This document shows positions 34,453 through 42,415 of a DNA stretch of 64,000 bases, piece after piece. The translations under genes and the position numbers were made by a program. Where the stretch lies: positions 1 to 64,000 of the forward strand of contig NZ_FOLP01000004.1 in the NCBI RefSeq assembly GCF_900112425.1, written 5' to 3'. The stretch is from Variovorax sp. OK212 (GTDB lineage Bacteria; Pseudomonadota; Gammaproteobacteria; Burkholderiales; Burkholderiaceae_C). The notes beneath the pieces were generated by a model. That model was given only the letters and a program-made list of their open reading frames with translations. It was not told the origin of the DNA and made no database searches. The first letter of the stretch is position 1. Every line of letters starts with the position of its first letter.

Positions 34453-36333
34453 ATGTTTGCAGCCGCGCACTACGCGGCATTGGCGGTCTTTGTCTTCAGC
34501 TGCTGGGGTTTCGGCCGCGCCCTGCTGGGCCGCCTGGCGCCGCCGCCGCGCCGCGACGCCGCGCTGGAGGCGGCCATGGCCGTGTCGCTGGGCGTGGGCT
34601 TTTTCATCTGCGCGTTCCAGGCGCTCGCCATCTTCGGCGCCTTCAAGACCGCCGCGACCGTGACGGTGGTCGTGGCGGGCTTCGTGGCCGCGGCGGTGCA
34701 GCTGCCGTCGTGGCTGCGCGAGCGGCGCGAGCTGCGTGCCATGCGCGCGAACGAGGTTGCCGCGCCGTGGCGCTACGTCGAGCGCGTCGCGATGATCGCG
34801 CTGGCCCTGGTGGCGCTGCCCGCGCTGGTCGCCCCGCTGGCCCCGCCCATCGCCTTCGACGAGCTCATGTACCACCTGCCCTACGCGCGCCAGGTGGCGC
34901 AGCAGGGCTCGCTGGGCATCCACGAGTGGCTGCGCTACCCCTGGTTCCCGTACAACTACAACCTGCTCTACGCCGCCGCGCTGCAGGTGGGCGACGACGT
35001 GCTGCCGCACTTCCTCAACGCGCTGGCGGGCGCACTGTCGGTGGTGATGGTCTACCGCCTGGGCGTGCTGCACGCGAGCCGGCTCACGGGCTGCATCGGC
35101 GCGGCCATCTGGCTGGGGCTGGGCGACTACTCCAACGCGCTGATCGACATGGGCGTCGCGCTGTTCGTGCTGTCGGCCTGCGTGGCGCTGTGGTGGTGGC
35201 GCGAATCGGAGCCGGGCGAACCGGGCAAAGTCGGCAAGGGCATTCACGGCGGCATGCGCTGGCTCGGCGTGGCCGGCTTCTGCCTCGGCCTGGCCGCGGG
35301 CTCGAAGTACCAGGCGCTGATCTTCCTGCCGCTGGTGACGCTGTTCGTCATCCGCCACGAGCGCCGGGTCAAGGCCTGGGCGCTGGTGTTCGCCTGCTTC
35401 CTGCTCCCGTGCATCTACTGGTACGCGCGCAACGCCATCATGACCGGCGACCCGTTCAACCCGATCGGCGCGCGCGTGTTCGGCTTCACCGAGTGGACGC
35501 CCGCCGACTACGTGCAGCAGGTGGCCGACGTGCGCGTGCACGCCGAGCTGCCCAACGCGCTGATCTGGGCCGTGTTCTTCGCGCCGTTCAGCGTGCTGTG
35601 GAAGCGCTCGGCCGCGGTGCGCGCCGCCGGCTGGTTCTGCCTGTACTCGGTGGTCGTGTGGGTCGTGACCTCGCGCTACCCGCGCTACCTCACGGCCTCG
35701 TTCCCGCTGCTGGCGGCCATCGCGGCCATCGGCTGGCAGGTGTTGTTCGGCTGGGCCGCGGCCGGCGTGCGCCGCATGAGCGGGAACAAGCCCGCGTCCG
35801 ATGCCGCAACCTCTGCAGCCTCCGCAACAGCCACTGTGGCCACCGGCGCCATGAGCCGCGACACCGCGCGCTCCGGCGCCCGCGCGGGCGACTGGGTGCT
35901 CGTGCTGCTGCTGGCCGTGCTGGCCGCCGTGGCGGTGCGCCAGACCGCGGTGAAGGTCGCCATGGTCTCGACCACGCCCGAGGCGCGCGAGGCCGTGCTG
36001 CGCCAGCATGTGCCGGGCTATGCCGTCATGGACTACCTGCGCCACAACGCCACCGGCCGCGTCTACCAGATCGCCTTGAACGAGGCCATCTACTACGGCC
36101 CCAACCCGATCTGGGGCGACACGCTCGGCCCCTGGCGCTACACCGATTTCGGCGCGCTGTCGGGCGGCGACCTGGCGCGCAAGCTCGGCGGCCTGGGCTT
36201 CACCGCCATCGTGCTGCCGAACGCGGTGGTGCCGGTGTTCAGCGCGCGTGTCGACTTCGACAGGTACTTCGCGGTGCAGTACGAGAAAGACGGCAGCCGG
36301 GTCTACCGTATCCTTCCCGCCGCAGCACCATGA
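34453..36333 (+). CDS. GT39/ArnT-like polytopic glycosyltransferase
   Basis: 626 residues with about 11 membrane helices. The luminal acidic motif of GT-C enzymes is visible as FDELMYHLPYARQ (Asp136, Glu137), and a C-terminal periplasmic domain follows residue ~510. Such enzymes move a sugar from polyprenyl-phosphate to lipid A, protein or polysaccharide. It forms a tight operon with the GT2 and GtrA genes (ATGA overlaps), which would make and flip the polyprenyl-linked sugar. Acceptor and sugar are unknown. Confidence 0.82.
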   Translation: MFAAAHYAALAVFVFSCWGFGRALLGRLAPPPRRDAALEAAMAVSLGVGFFICAFQALAIFGAFKTAATVTVVVAGFVAAAVQLPSWLRERRELRAMRANEVAAPWRYVERVAMIALALVALPALVAPLAPPIAFDELMYHLPYARQVAQQGSLGIHEWLRYPWFPYNYNLLYAAALQVGDDVLPHFLNALAGALSVVMVYRLGVLHASRLTGCIGAAIWLGLGDYSNALIDMGVALFVLSACVALWWWRESEPGEPGKVGKGIHGGMRWLGVAGFCLGLAAGSKYQALIFLPLVTLFVIRHERRVKAWALVFACFLLPCIYWYARNAIMTGDPFNPIGARVFGFTEWTPADYVQQVADVRVHAELPNALIWAVFFAPFSVLWKRSAAVRAAGWFCLYSVVVWVVTSRYPRYLTASFPLLAAIAAIGWQVLFGWAAAGVRRMSGNKPASDAATSAASATATVATGAMSRDTARSGARAGDWVLVLLLAVLAAVAVRQTAVKVAMVSTTPEAREAVLRQHVPGYAVMDYLRHNATGRVYQIALNEAIYYGPNPIWGDTLGPWRYTDFGALSGGDLARKLGGLGFTAIVLPNAVVPVFSARVDFDRYFAVQYEKDGSRVYRILPAAAP

Positions 36334-37319
36334 CCGACACCGAAGCCCTTGCCGTCCGCGACCGCCGCAGCGCCTTGCGCATTGCCGCCGTCATCCCTTG
36401 CTACAACGAGGCGCTGGCCATCGCCCAGGTGGTGGCCGGCTTCCGTGCCGCGCTGCCCGAGGCGCAGATCCACGTCTTCGACAACAACTCCAGCGACGAC
36501 ACCGCCACCGTCGCGCGCGCGGCCGGCGCCACCGTCACGCACGTGGCGCTGCGCGGCAAGGGCAACGTGGTGCGGCGCATGTTCGCCGACGTGGAGGCCG
36601 ACGTGTACGTGATGGTCGACGGCGACGCCACCTACGACGCCGGCGCCGCGCGCCGGCTCATCGACCGGCTGGTAGGCGACAACCTCGACATGGTGGTGGG
36701 CAACCGCGTGGACGACGGCCACGACGCGCTCACCTACCGCGCCGGCCACCGGCTGGGCAACCGCATGCTCACCGGCGCCGTGGCGCAGTTGTTCGGCGGC
36801 GCGCTCACCGACATGCTCTCGGGCTACCGCGTGTTCTCGCGGCGCTATGCCAAGTCGTTTCCCGCGCTGTCGCGCGGCTTCGAGACCGAGACCGAACTCA
36901 CCGTGCACGCGCTCGAACTGCGCATGCCCTACGCCGAGGAAAGCACCGCCTACAGCACTCGGCCCGAAGGCTCGGTCAGCAAGCTGTCGACCTACCGCGA
37001 CGGCTGGCGCATCCTGAAGACCATCTGCAAGCTGTTCGTGAGCGAGCGGCCGCTGCAGTTCTTCTCGACCATCGCGGGGGTGCTGGTGCTGCTGTCGATC
37101 GCGCTGGTGGTGCCGCTGTTCATGACCTACATGCACACCGGCCTGGTGCCCCGGCTCCCCACGGCGGTGCTGGCCACGGGCGCCATGCTGGGCGCGATGC
37201 TGTCCTTCGTGTGCGGCATCGTCATGCACACCGTCACGCTGGGGCGCCAGGAGGCCAAGCGCCTGCGCTACCTCGCCATTCCGGGCGTGCGCGAGCGGGC
37301 TTCGTCCGCCGCGCCATGA
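36330..37319 (+). CDS. GT2-family glycosyltransferase (GtrB/dolichol-phosphate-sugar synthase-like)
   Basis: 329 residues from ATG 36330, overlapping the preceding stop. The GT-A domain opens with IAAVIPCYNEALAI and carries the metal motif DGDATYD (Asp97, Asp99) and DMLSGYRVFSRR. Two C-terminal membrane helices (~250-305) anchor it. Family enzymes attach a sugar from a nucleotide donor to undecaprenyl phosphate. The gene overlaps gtrA by ATGA. Confidence 0.9.
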   Translation: MTDTEALAVRDRRSALRIAAVIPCYNEALAIAQVVAGFRAALPEAQIHVFDNNSSDDTATVARAAGATVTHVALRGKGNVVRRMFADVEADVYVMVDGDATYDAGAARRLIDRLVGDNLDMVVGNRVDDGHDALTYRAGHRLGNRMLTGAVAQLFGGALTDMLSGYRVFSRRYAKSFPALSRGFETETELTVHALELRMPYAEESTAYSTRPEGSVSKLSTYRDGWRILKTICKLFVSERPLQFFSTIAGVLVLLSIALVVPLFMTYMHTGLVPRLPTAVLATGAMLGAMLSFVCGIVMHTVTLGRQEAKRLRYLAIPGVRERASSAAP

Positions 37320-37726
37320 AGATCGGGCGCGAGTTCCTGTCGTTCGCCGTGGTCGGCGTGATCGGGCTCGTGGTCGACGTGGCGGTGCTGTACCTGCTGG
37401 CGCCGCTGCTGGGCTGGTACGTGGCGCGGGTGGTGTCGTTCCTGGCGGCGGCCACCACCACCTGGGCCTTCAACCGGCGCTACACCTTCGCGGCGAGTGC
37501 AGCGAGCGCGGCGGCCGGCCGCTCCGTCTGGCGTGAATACCTGGGCTACCTGGCCACCATGGCCGGCGGCGCGGTGCTCAACTACGGCGCCTATGTGCTG
37601 ACCCTGCACTGGGTCGAGGGGCGCTGGGCGGCTGCCCTCGGCGTGGCCGTGGGCAGCGTGGCGGGCATGAGCGTCAACTTCCTGTCGGCGCGCTACCTGG
37701 TCTTTCGCTCGCACCGCGGCGGCTGA
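37316..37726 (+). CDS. gtrA: GtrA family membrane protein (polyprenyl-linked sugar flippase-like)
   Basis: 136 residues with four membrane helices, opening FLSFAVVGVIGLVVDVAVLYLL and containing the family segments TTTWAFNRRYTF and NFLSARYLVFR. GtrA-like proteins are thought to flip undecaprenyl-phosphate-sugar across the inner membrane. It is the last gene of the three-gene glycosylation operon and converges on the enamidase gene with a 23-base gap. Confidence 0.92.
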   Translation: MKIGREFLSFAVVGVIGLVVDVAVLYLLAPLLGWYVARVVSFLAAATTTWAFNRRYTFAASAASAAAGRSVWREYLGYLATMAGGAVLNYGAYVLTLHWVEGRWAAALGVAVGSVAGMSVNFLSARYLVFRSHRGG

Positions 37727-37749
37727 GCGCCGCAGTGCCCGGCCGGCGC

Positions 37750-38949
37750 TCAGTGCGCGCCGGACACCACCACCGGAATCTCGGTCGCGGGCGGCGTGTT
37801 GCGGCTGCGGCCCGAGCGCACGATGCCGTCGATCATCACCATGCCCACGCCCGGCAGGTCGCCCAGCTGCACGCTTTCGAGCAGGCCCTTGGCGGGCGAA
37901 TGCTGCGCACGGTCCATGAAGACGAAGTCGGCGTCTCGGCCCACTTCGATCAGGCCGCAGTTGAGTTTGCGGATGCGCGCCGTGTTGCCCGTGGCAAAGC
38001 AGAACACCTGTTCTGCCGGAATGTTGGCGAAGGCCGAGATGAAGGCCACCATGCGCAGGATGCCCAGCGGCTGCACGCCGGAGCCTGCGGGGCCGTCCGT
38101 GCCCAGGATGACCCGGTGGGGGCACTTCAGTTCGATCGCGGCCCTGGCCGCCGCGATGGCCACCTTCTCGTTGCCGTTGTGCACGATCTCGATCGCGCGC
38201 GTGCTCTTCTCGCACAGTTCGCACACATGCGCCTCGGGCAGCGAGGTGTGGCCGCCGTTGATGTGGCCGATGACGTCGGCATCGGCCTCCAGCACCGTGT
38301 CCTTGTCGATGTAGCCCGAGCCCGGCACCGACGGCCCGCCCGTGTGGATCGTGCTTTGAATGCCGTACTTGCGCGCCCAGGCGACCATTTCCTTGGCCTC
38401 GTAGCCCGCCTTGACCGTGCCCAGGCCCACTTCGCCCAGCAGGCCCACGCCGGCTTCGGCGAGTTCCTTGAAGTCGTTCTCGACCATGCCCTTTTCGATC
38501 ACGGGCGCGCCGGCCAGCACCTTCACGCCGTTGGGGCGGAAGTTGTCGAACGAGCGCTGCGCGGTGATGGCCAGCGCCTTCAGGCCGACGATGTCCTTCG
38601 GGCGGCCGGGCAGGTGCACCTCGCCGGCCGAGATCATGGTGGTCACGCCGCCGTGCATGGTGGAGTCGATCCAGCCGAGCTGGCCCTGGCGCGGCGTCCA
38701 GTCGCCGAACACCGGGTGCACGTGGCTGTCGATCAGCCCGGGCGCCACGCAGGTCTTGCGCGCGTCGATCACGGTCTGCGCGCCTTCGAGGTCGCAGTCC
38801 TTTTCCTTGCCGACCGCGACGATCAGCCCGTCGTTCACCACGATGGTGTCCGCGTCCAGGATGGGCTTGTCGATGTCGCCCGAGAGCAGCAGCCCTATGT
38901 TCTTGATGACGACCTTGCCCGACTTGCCGCCGGCTGCGATTTCTGCCAT
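37750..38949 (-). CDS. ena: Enamidase-like amidohydrolase (6-oxo-1,4,5,6-tetrahydronicotinate hydrolase)
   Basis: 399 residues of the amidohydrolase superfamily. Metal motif GLIDSHVHP (His76, His78), then HTGGPSVPGSGYIDKD, GHINGGHTSLP and GTDGPAGSGVQPLG, closely resembling E. barkeri enamidase. That enzyme cleaves 6-oxo-tetrahydronicotinate to ammonia and 2-formylglutarate. The gene diverges (as the end of an fpr-tetR-ena unit) from a 6-hydroxynicotinate reductase homologue whose product is exactly the enamidase substrate. The ATG (GAGGA upstream) lies 55 bases inside the tetR gene, implying coupling. The substrate is inferred from context and family. Confidence 0.82.
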   Translation of the reverse strand: MAEIAAGGKSGKVVIKNIGLLLSGDIDKPILDADTIVVNDGLIVAVGKEKDCDLEGAQTVIDARKTCVAPGLIDSHVHPVFGDWTPRQGQLGWIDSTMHGGVTTMISAGEVHLPGRPKDIVGLKALAITAQRSFDNFRPNGVKVLAGAPVIEKGMVENDFKELAEAGVGLLGEVGLGTVKAGYEAKEMVAWARKYGIQSTIHTGGPSVPGSGYIDKDTVLEADADVIGHINGGHTSLPEAHVCELCEKSTRAIEIVHNGNEKVAIAAARAAIELKCPHRVILGTDGPAGSGVQPLGILRMVAFISAFANIPAEQVFCFATGNTARIRKLNCGLIEVGRDADFVFMDRAQHSPAKGLLESVQLGDLPGVGMVMIDGIVRSGRSRNTPPATEIPVVVSGAH

Positions 38950-39659
38950 TTCGATGTGTCCTCGTGGGGTGGTGTGTTGTCTTGTGGCTCGTCCGCGCGC
39001 ACCGTGCGCAGCAGCGTCTCGATCACGAAGTCTTCCCAGTGCGTGATCGCCTCCGGCGACTCCAGCGGCTCACCCAGGAAGGCGGTGAGCGTGTGCCGGT
39101 TGGAGGTGTAGAAATAACCCGTGGACGCGATCAGCAGGTAGATGTCGCGCGCCACCAGATCCTTGCGGAACAGCCCCTGCGCGGCGCCGCTGGCAAGGAT
39201 CTCCTCGATGATGGCCACCGCGCGCGACGAGTATTCGCGGGCGCGCAATGACTTCGAGATGTGCCGGCCCTTGTGCAGGTTCTCGGTGTTCAGCAGCGTG
39301 ACGAACTCGGGGTTCTTGCGGTAGTAGCCCAGCACGAAGCGAATGACTTCGGTGAGTGCCTCCACCGGCCGCGACACGTCCAGCGCAATGGCGGCCTCGG
39401 CGTCGTCCATGCGCTTGTAGATGCCTTCGAGCACCGCAATGAAGAGGCCTTCCTTGCTGCCGAAGTAGTAATAGATCATGCGGTCGTACGACTTGGCGGC
39501 CTTGGAGATCTTCTCCACGCTGCCGCCGTCGTAGCCGTACCTGGCGAACACCTTGGTCGCCGATTTGAGGATGCTGTCGCGCGTGGCCTGGGCGGCCGCC
39601 TCGCGCACGCCGGTGCGGCGCTGAGGCTTGGGCTTGGCGGCGGTGCGGCTGTCGGCCAT
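38895..39659 (-). CDS. TetR-family regulator of the nicotinate cluster (inferred)
   Basis: 254 residues. A basic N-terminus is followed by the TetR helix-turn-helix (KVFARYGYDGGSVEKISKAA, ~35-55, then SYDRMIYYYFGSKEGLF) and a C-terminal ligand domain of the RutR-like length. It lies between fpr (19-base gap) and ena (55-base overlap). Two inverted repeats in the divergent region 40617-40671 are its likely sites. By analogy the effector would be nicotinate, 6-hydroxynicotinate or a ring-opening product; this is untested. Confidence 0.85.
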   Translation of the reverse strand: MADSRTAAKPKPQRRTGVREAAAQATRDSILKSATKVFARYGYDGGSVEKISKAAKSYDRMIYYYFGSKEGLFIAVLEGIYKRMDDAEAAIALDVSRPVEALTEVIRFVLGYYRKNPEFVTLLNTENLHKGRHISKSLRAREYSSRAVAIIEEILASGAAQGLFRKDLVARDIYLLIASTGYFYTSNRHTLTAFLGEPLESPEAITHWEDFVIETLLRTVRADEPQDNTPPHEDTSKWQKSQPAASRARSSSRT

Positions 39660-39678
39660 CGTGCGCGCGACGTCCTGC

Positions 39679-40452
39679 CTACTTCTCGGCGAAGGCGCGC
39701 TCGACGACGAAGTCGCCCGGCGTCGAGGTGTTGCCTTCCTTGAAGCCGCGCTTTTCCAGGATGTGCTTCAGGTCGACCAGCAGGCCGGGGCTGCCGCACA
39801 GCATGACGCGATCTTCCTCGACGTTCAGCGGCGGCAGGCCGAGGTCGTCGGTGAGCTTGTTGCTCTCGATCAGGTCGGTGATGCGGCCCTGGTTGCGGAA
39901 TTCCTCGCGCGTGACCGTGGGGTAGTACAGCAGCTGCTTCTCGATCATCTCGCCCAGGATCTCGTGCTTGGGCAGGTGGTCGGTCACGAGGTCGTGGTAG
40001 GCCAGCTCGTCGACCTGGCGCACGCCGTGCACCAGGATGACCTGCTCGAACTTCTCGTAGGTCTCCGGGTCGCGGATGATGCTCATGAACGGTGCGAGGC
40101 CGGTGCCCGTGCCGAACAGGTACAGGCGCTTGGCCGGCAGCGTGTAGTCGATCAGCAGCGTGCCGGTGGGCTTGCGGCCCACGATCACGGTGTCGCCCAC
40201 CTGGATGTGCTGCAGCTTCGAGGTCAGCGGGCCTTCTTCCACCTTGATGCTCAGGAACTCGAGATGCTCCTCGTAGTTCGGGCTCACGATGCTGTACGCG
40301 CGCAGCAGGGGCTTGTTGTTGACCTTCAGGCCGATCATCGTGAAATGACCGTTCGAGAAGCGCAGCGCGGGGTCGCGCGTGGTGGTGAAGGTGAACAGGC
40401 GGTCGGTCCAGTGGTGGACGCTCAGGACGCGTTCTTCGCTGAATGCACTCAT
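39679..40452 (-). CDS. fpr: Ferredoxin-NADP+ reductase
   Basis: 257 residues from ATG 40452 (an upstream in-frame extension to 40548 looks untranslated). The FAD motif RAYSIVSP, the NADP motif GTGTGLAPF, MLCGSPGLL and the FVVERAFAEK C-terminus identify the bacterial subclass I Fpr. It moves electrons between NADPH and ferredoxin or flavodoxin. As first gene of the unit divergent from 6-hydroxynicotinate reductase, it is well placed to supply low-potential electrons to that iron-sulfur enzyme. It could instead be a general-purpose Fpr that happens to lie here. Confidence 0.92.
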   Translation of the reverse strand: MSAFSEERVLSVHHWTDRLFTFTTTRDPALRFSNGHFTMIGLKVNNKPLLRAYSIVSPNYEEHLEFLSIKVEEGPLTSKLQHIQVGDTVIVGRKPTGTLLIDYTLPAKRLYLFGTGTGLAPFMSIIRDPETYEKFEQVILVHGVRQVDELAYHDLVTDHLPKHEILGEMIEKQLLYYPTVTREEFRNQGRITDLIESNKLTDDLGLPPLNVEEDRVMLCGSPGLLVDLKHILEKRGFKEGNTSTPGDFVVERAFAEK

Positions 40453-40616
40453 ACGGAACTCAAGAGTAGGTTGGAAACAAGGGGGGCTGGCTGAGCCGAC
40501 ATGCACGCCCTTGGGGCATGAAACGTCGGCCGGCTGCGAACCCTCCATTGTCGTTGGTCGGAAAAACCCCGATGAACATCGCGAGAAAACACCATTGCAA
40601 GCATCGGGCCCGTTTG

Positions 40617-40637
40617 CTACATTGATCTCGAATGTAG
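40617..40637. promoter_or_regulatory. Operator-like inverted repeat 1
   Basis: CTACATT (40617-40623) and AATGTAG (40631-40637) are exact complements with a 7-base spacer. The symmetry extends imperfectly outward (GTTTG before, TGAAC after), giving 12-base arms with 10 matches. It is probably a TetR-type operator. Confidence 0.65.
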
Positions 40638-40653
40638 TGAACGCAACATGAAA

Positions 40654-40671
40654 GTGTAGGGAATGCTACAC
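40654..40671. promoter_or_regulatory. Operator-like inverted repeat 2
   Basis: GTGTAG (40654-40659) and CTACAC (40666-40671) are exact complements with a 6-base spacer. Its left half (GTGTAGGGAA) also repeats the right half of repeat 1 (ATGTAGTGAA) in direct orientation about 22 bases away. The shared half-site suggests two binding positions for one regulator. Confidence 0.6.
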
Positions 40672-40760
40672 AAACGGAAGTCGGTGCACAAGCGCTCGCA
40701 CGGCACGTTTGTTGCAAAGAAAAAAGACAAAGACCCCCGCACCGGATTCGCTCCTCACAC

Positions 40761-42413
40761 ATGCCTGACACGCCCCACGAGATCGCCCCGATGACTGAAC
40801 ACACCAAGACAGATGGCCTCCCCGGCATCGACATGCCCGTGCTGGCCGACGCCAGCACCTTCGGCAAGGCGCCGCCGCGCAACGACCGCATGAGCACGGC
40901 CAAGGTCGAGTGCAACGCCTGCCCGGTGCTGTGCCAGATCTCCGACGGGCGCACCGGCGCATGCGACCGCTACGCCAACCGCGAAGGCGTGCTGGTGCGC
41001 GTCGACCCGGTGGTGCTGCTGCGCCGCACGATCGAGAGCGAGGCGCCGGCGCTGGTGGCCTTCGACCGTCCCGGCGCCGAGCCCGCCACGGCCGAGGCCA
41101 TCGCCAATGCGCCCGACTGGAACGGCGACCTGCTGCACGCCGACGAGGTGTTCGTCACCGGCGTGGGCTCCTCCACCACCTACCCCGACTACAAGCCCGC
41201 CCCCTTCATCGTGGCCTCCAAGGCCAAGGGCGTGGACATGGTCACGGTGGTCACCGAAGGCATCTTCAGCTACTGCAGCTTCAAGGTGAAGATCGACACC
41301 GACCGCTTCCTCGGCTCCGAGCAGGCCAACGTGCGCTACCGCGGCGAGGTGGTGGGCCACGTCACCACGGCCGAGTACGGCTCGCAGATGCTCTCGCTGG
41401 GCGGCGTGCACCACCTCACCGGCGGCAGCAAGAAGGAAGGCCGCATGACGGCCGAGCTGATGCAGCTGCTGGGCAACAAGAAGGCGGTGGAGTGCACCAT
41501 CGACGGCGGCTCCACCCTCGTGATCCAGGCCGGCAAGGCGCCCATCGTCAACGGCGTGGAAGAGCAGCGCATGCGCGTGGGCTGCGGCTCCGCGGCGGTC
41601 GGCATCTTCGCGCGCCAGTTCGCGGGCGTGGCCGACGAGGTGGTGGTGGTCGACGACCACATCACCGGCGTGCTCACCGAGCACCAGGCCGGCCGCTGCC
41701 TCGACATGCCGCCCTCGGGCATCCACATGCTGGGTCGCAAGTCGACGCCCGGGCGCTACTTCCAGGTGGCCAACCCCGGCAACGGCTGGGGCGGCACCGA
41801 CATCGCCGATCCGCTGTCCATCATCGAAGGCTGGGAAGAGGGCGTGGCCCGCCCCGGCCTGCGCCTGCTCATGACCTCGACCACCGGCGAGCACGCACAG
41901 TGGTACGTGCTCGACGACGCACTGCAGCCCGTGGAGCAGCCGATGCCCGCCGAGGTGCGGCGCATCGTGGAGCGCATCGGCGAGAACTGCGAACCATCGC
42001 TGTGCACCGTGCTGTTCCTCGGTGGTGCGGGCGGCAGCCTGCGCGCCGGCGTCACCGAGAACCCGGTGCTGCTCACGCGTGCCATCAAGCGCGCGCTGGT
42101 CAACGTCACCTGCGGCGGCGCGCCGGCCTATGTGTGGCCCGGCGGCGGCATCACCGTGATGGCCGACGTCATGCGCATGCCCGACAACAGCTTCGGCACC
42201 GTGCCCACGCCGGCCATCGTCGCGCCCATCGAGTTCAGCATGCGGCGCGACGACTACGCCGCGCTCGGCGGCCACATGGAACACATCTTCCCGCTCGAGC
42301 AGGCGCTCGCGCGCGGCGCGTGGCAGGAAGACGGCGCACCGCTCGCGCGCCAATGGCTGGCGATGGACGACGCCAACCCGTGGCCGCTCGGCCACACCCC
42401 CATGCTGGGCTGA
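40761..42413 (+). CDS. hnr: 6-hydroxynicotinate reductase-like iron-sulfur flavoenzyme
   Basis: 550 residues; an in-frame ATG at 40791 with a weak GAG site is an alternative start. Near the N-terminus four cysteines (Cys51, 54, 58, 68; CNACPVLC..ACD) form an Fe-S motif. The remainder resembles E. barkeri 6-hydroxynicotinate reductase, which reduces 6-hydroxynicotinate to 6-oxo-tetrahydronicotinate. The purified clostridial enzyme contains covalent flavin and several Fe-S clusters. Neighbours support this: enamidase and Fpr divergently, an ApbE-like UPF0280 gene directly behind (2-base gap), and a nicotinate dehydrogenase downstream. I noted no canonical flavinylation motif; HHLTGGSKK is the closest. 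Confidence 0.8.
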   Translation: MPDTPHEIAPMTEHTKTDGLPGIDMPVLADASTFGKAPPRNDRMSTAKVECNACPVLCQISDGRTGACDRYANREGVLVRVDPVVLLRRTIESEAPALVAFDRPGAEPATAEAIANAPDWNGDLLHADEVFVTGVGSSTTYPDYKPAPFIVASKAKGVDMVTVVTEGIFSYCSFKVKIDTDRFLGSEQANVRYRGEVVGHVTTAEYGSQMLSLGGVHHLTGGSKKEGRMTAELMQLLGNKKAVECTIDGGSTLVIQAGKAPIVNGVEEQRMRVGCGSAAVGIFARQFAGVADEVVVVDDHITGVLTEHQAGRCLDMPPSGIHMLGRKSTPGRYFQVANPGNGWGGTDIADPLSIIEGWEEGVARPGLRLLMTSTTGEHAQWYVLDDALQPVEQPMPAEVRRIVERIGENCEPSLCTVLFLGGAGGSLRAGVTENPVLLTRAIKRALVNVTCGGAPAYVWPGGGITVMADVMRMPDNSFGTVPTPAIVAPIEFSMRRDDYAALGGHMEHIFPLEQALARGAWQEDGAPLARQWLAMDDANPWPLGHTPMLG

Positions 42414-42415
42414 CC

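Larger units (their letters stand above)
40453..40760. promoter_or_regulatory. Divergent control region of the nicotinate cluster
   Basis: About 308 bases without a gene, separating the fpr-tetR-ena unit from the reductase operon. It is locally less GC-rich than its surroundings. It holds two inverted repeats built on GTAG/CTAC (listed separately). I could not assign -10/-35 boxes with confidence. Confidence 0.75.

Noticed and set aside
40761..42413. Cyanuric acid/barbiturase-type ring-opening hydrolase
   Set aside because: The four-cysteine Fe-S motif and the neighbours (enamidase, Fpr, UPF0280, NicAB-like genes) fit 6-hydroxynicotinate reductase, and the serine-lysine repeats of the hydrolase family are not seen.
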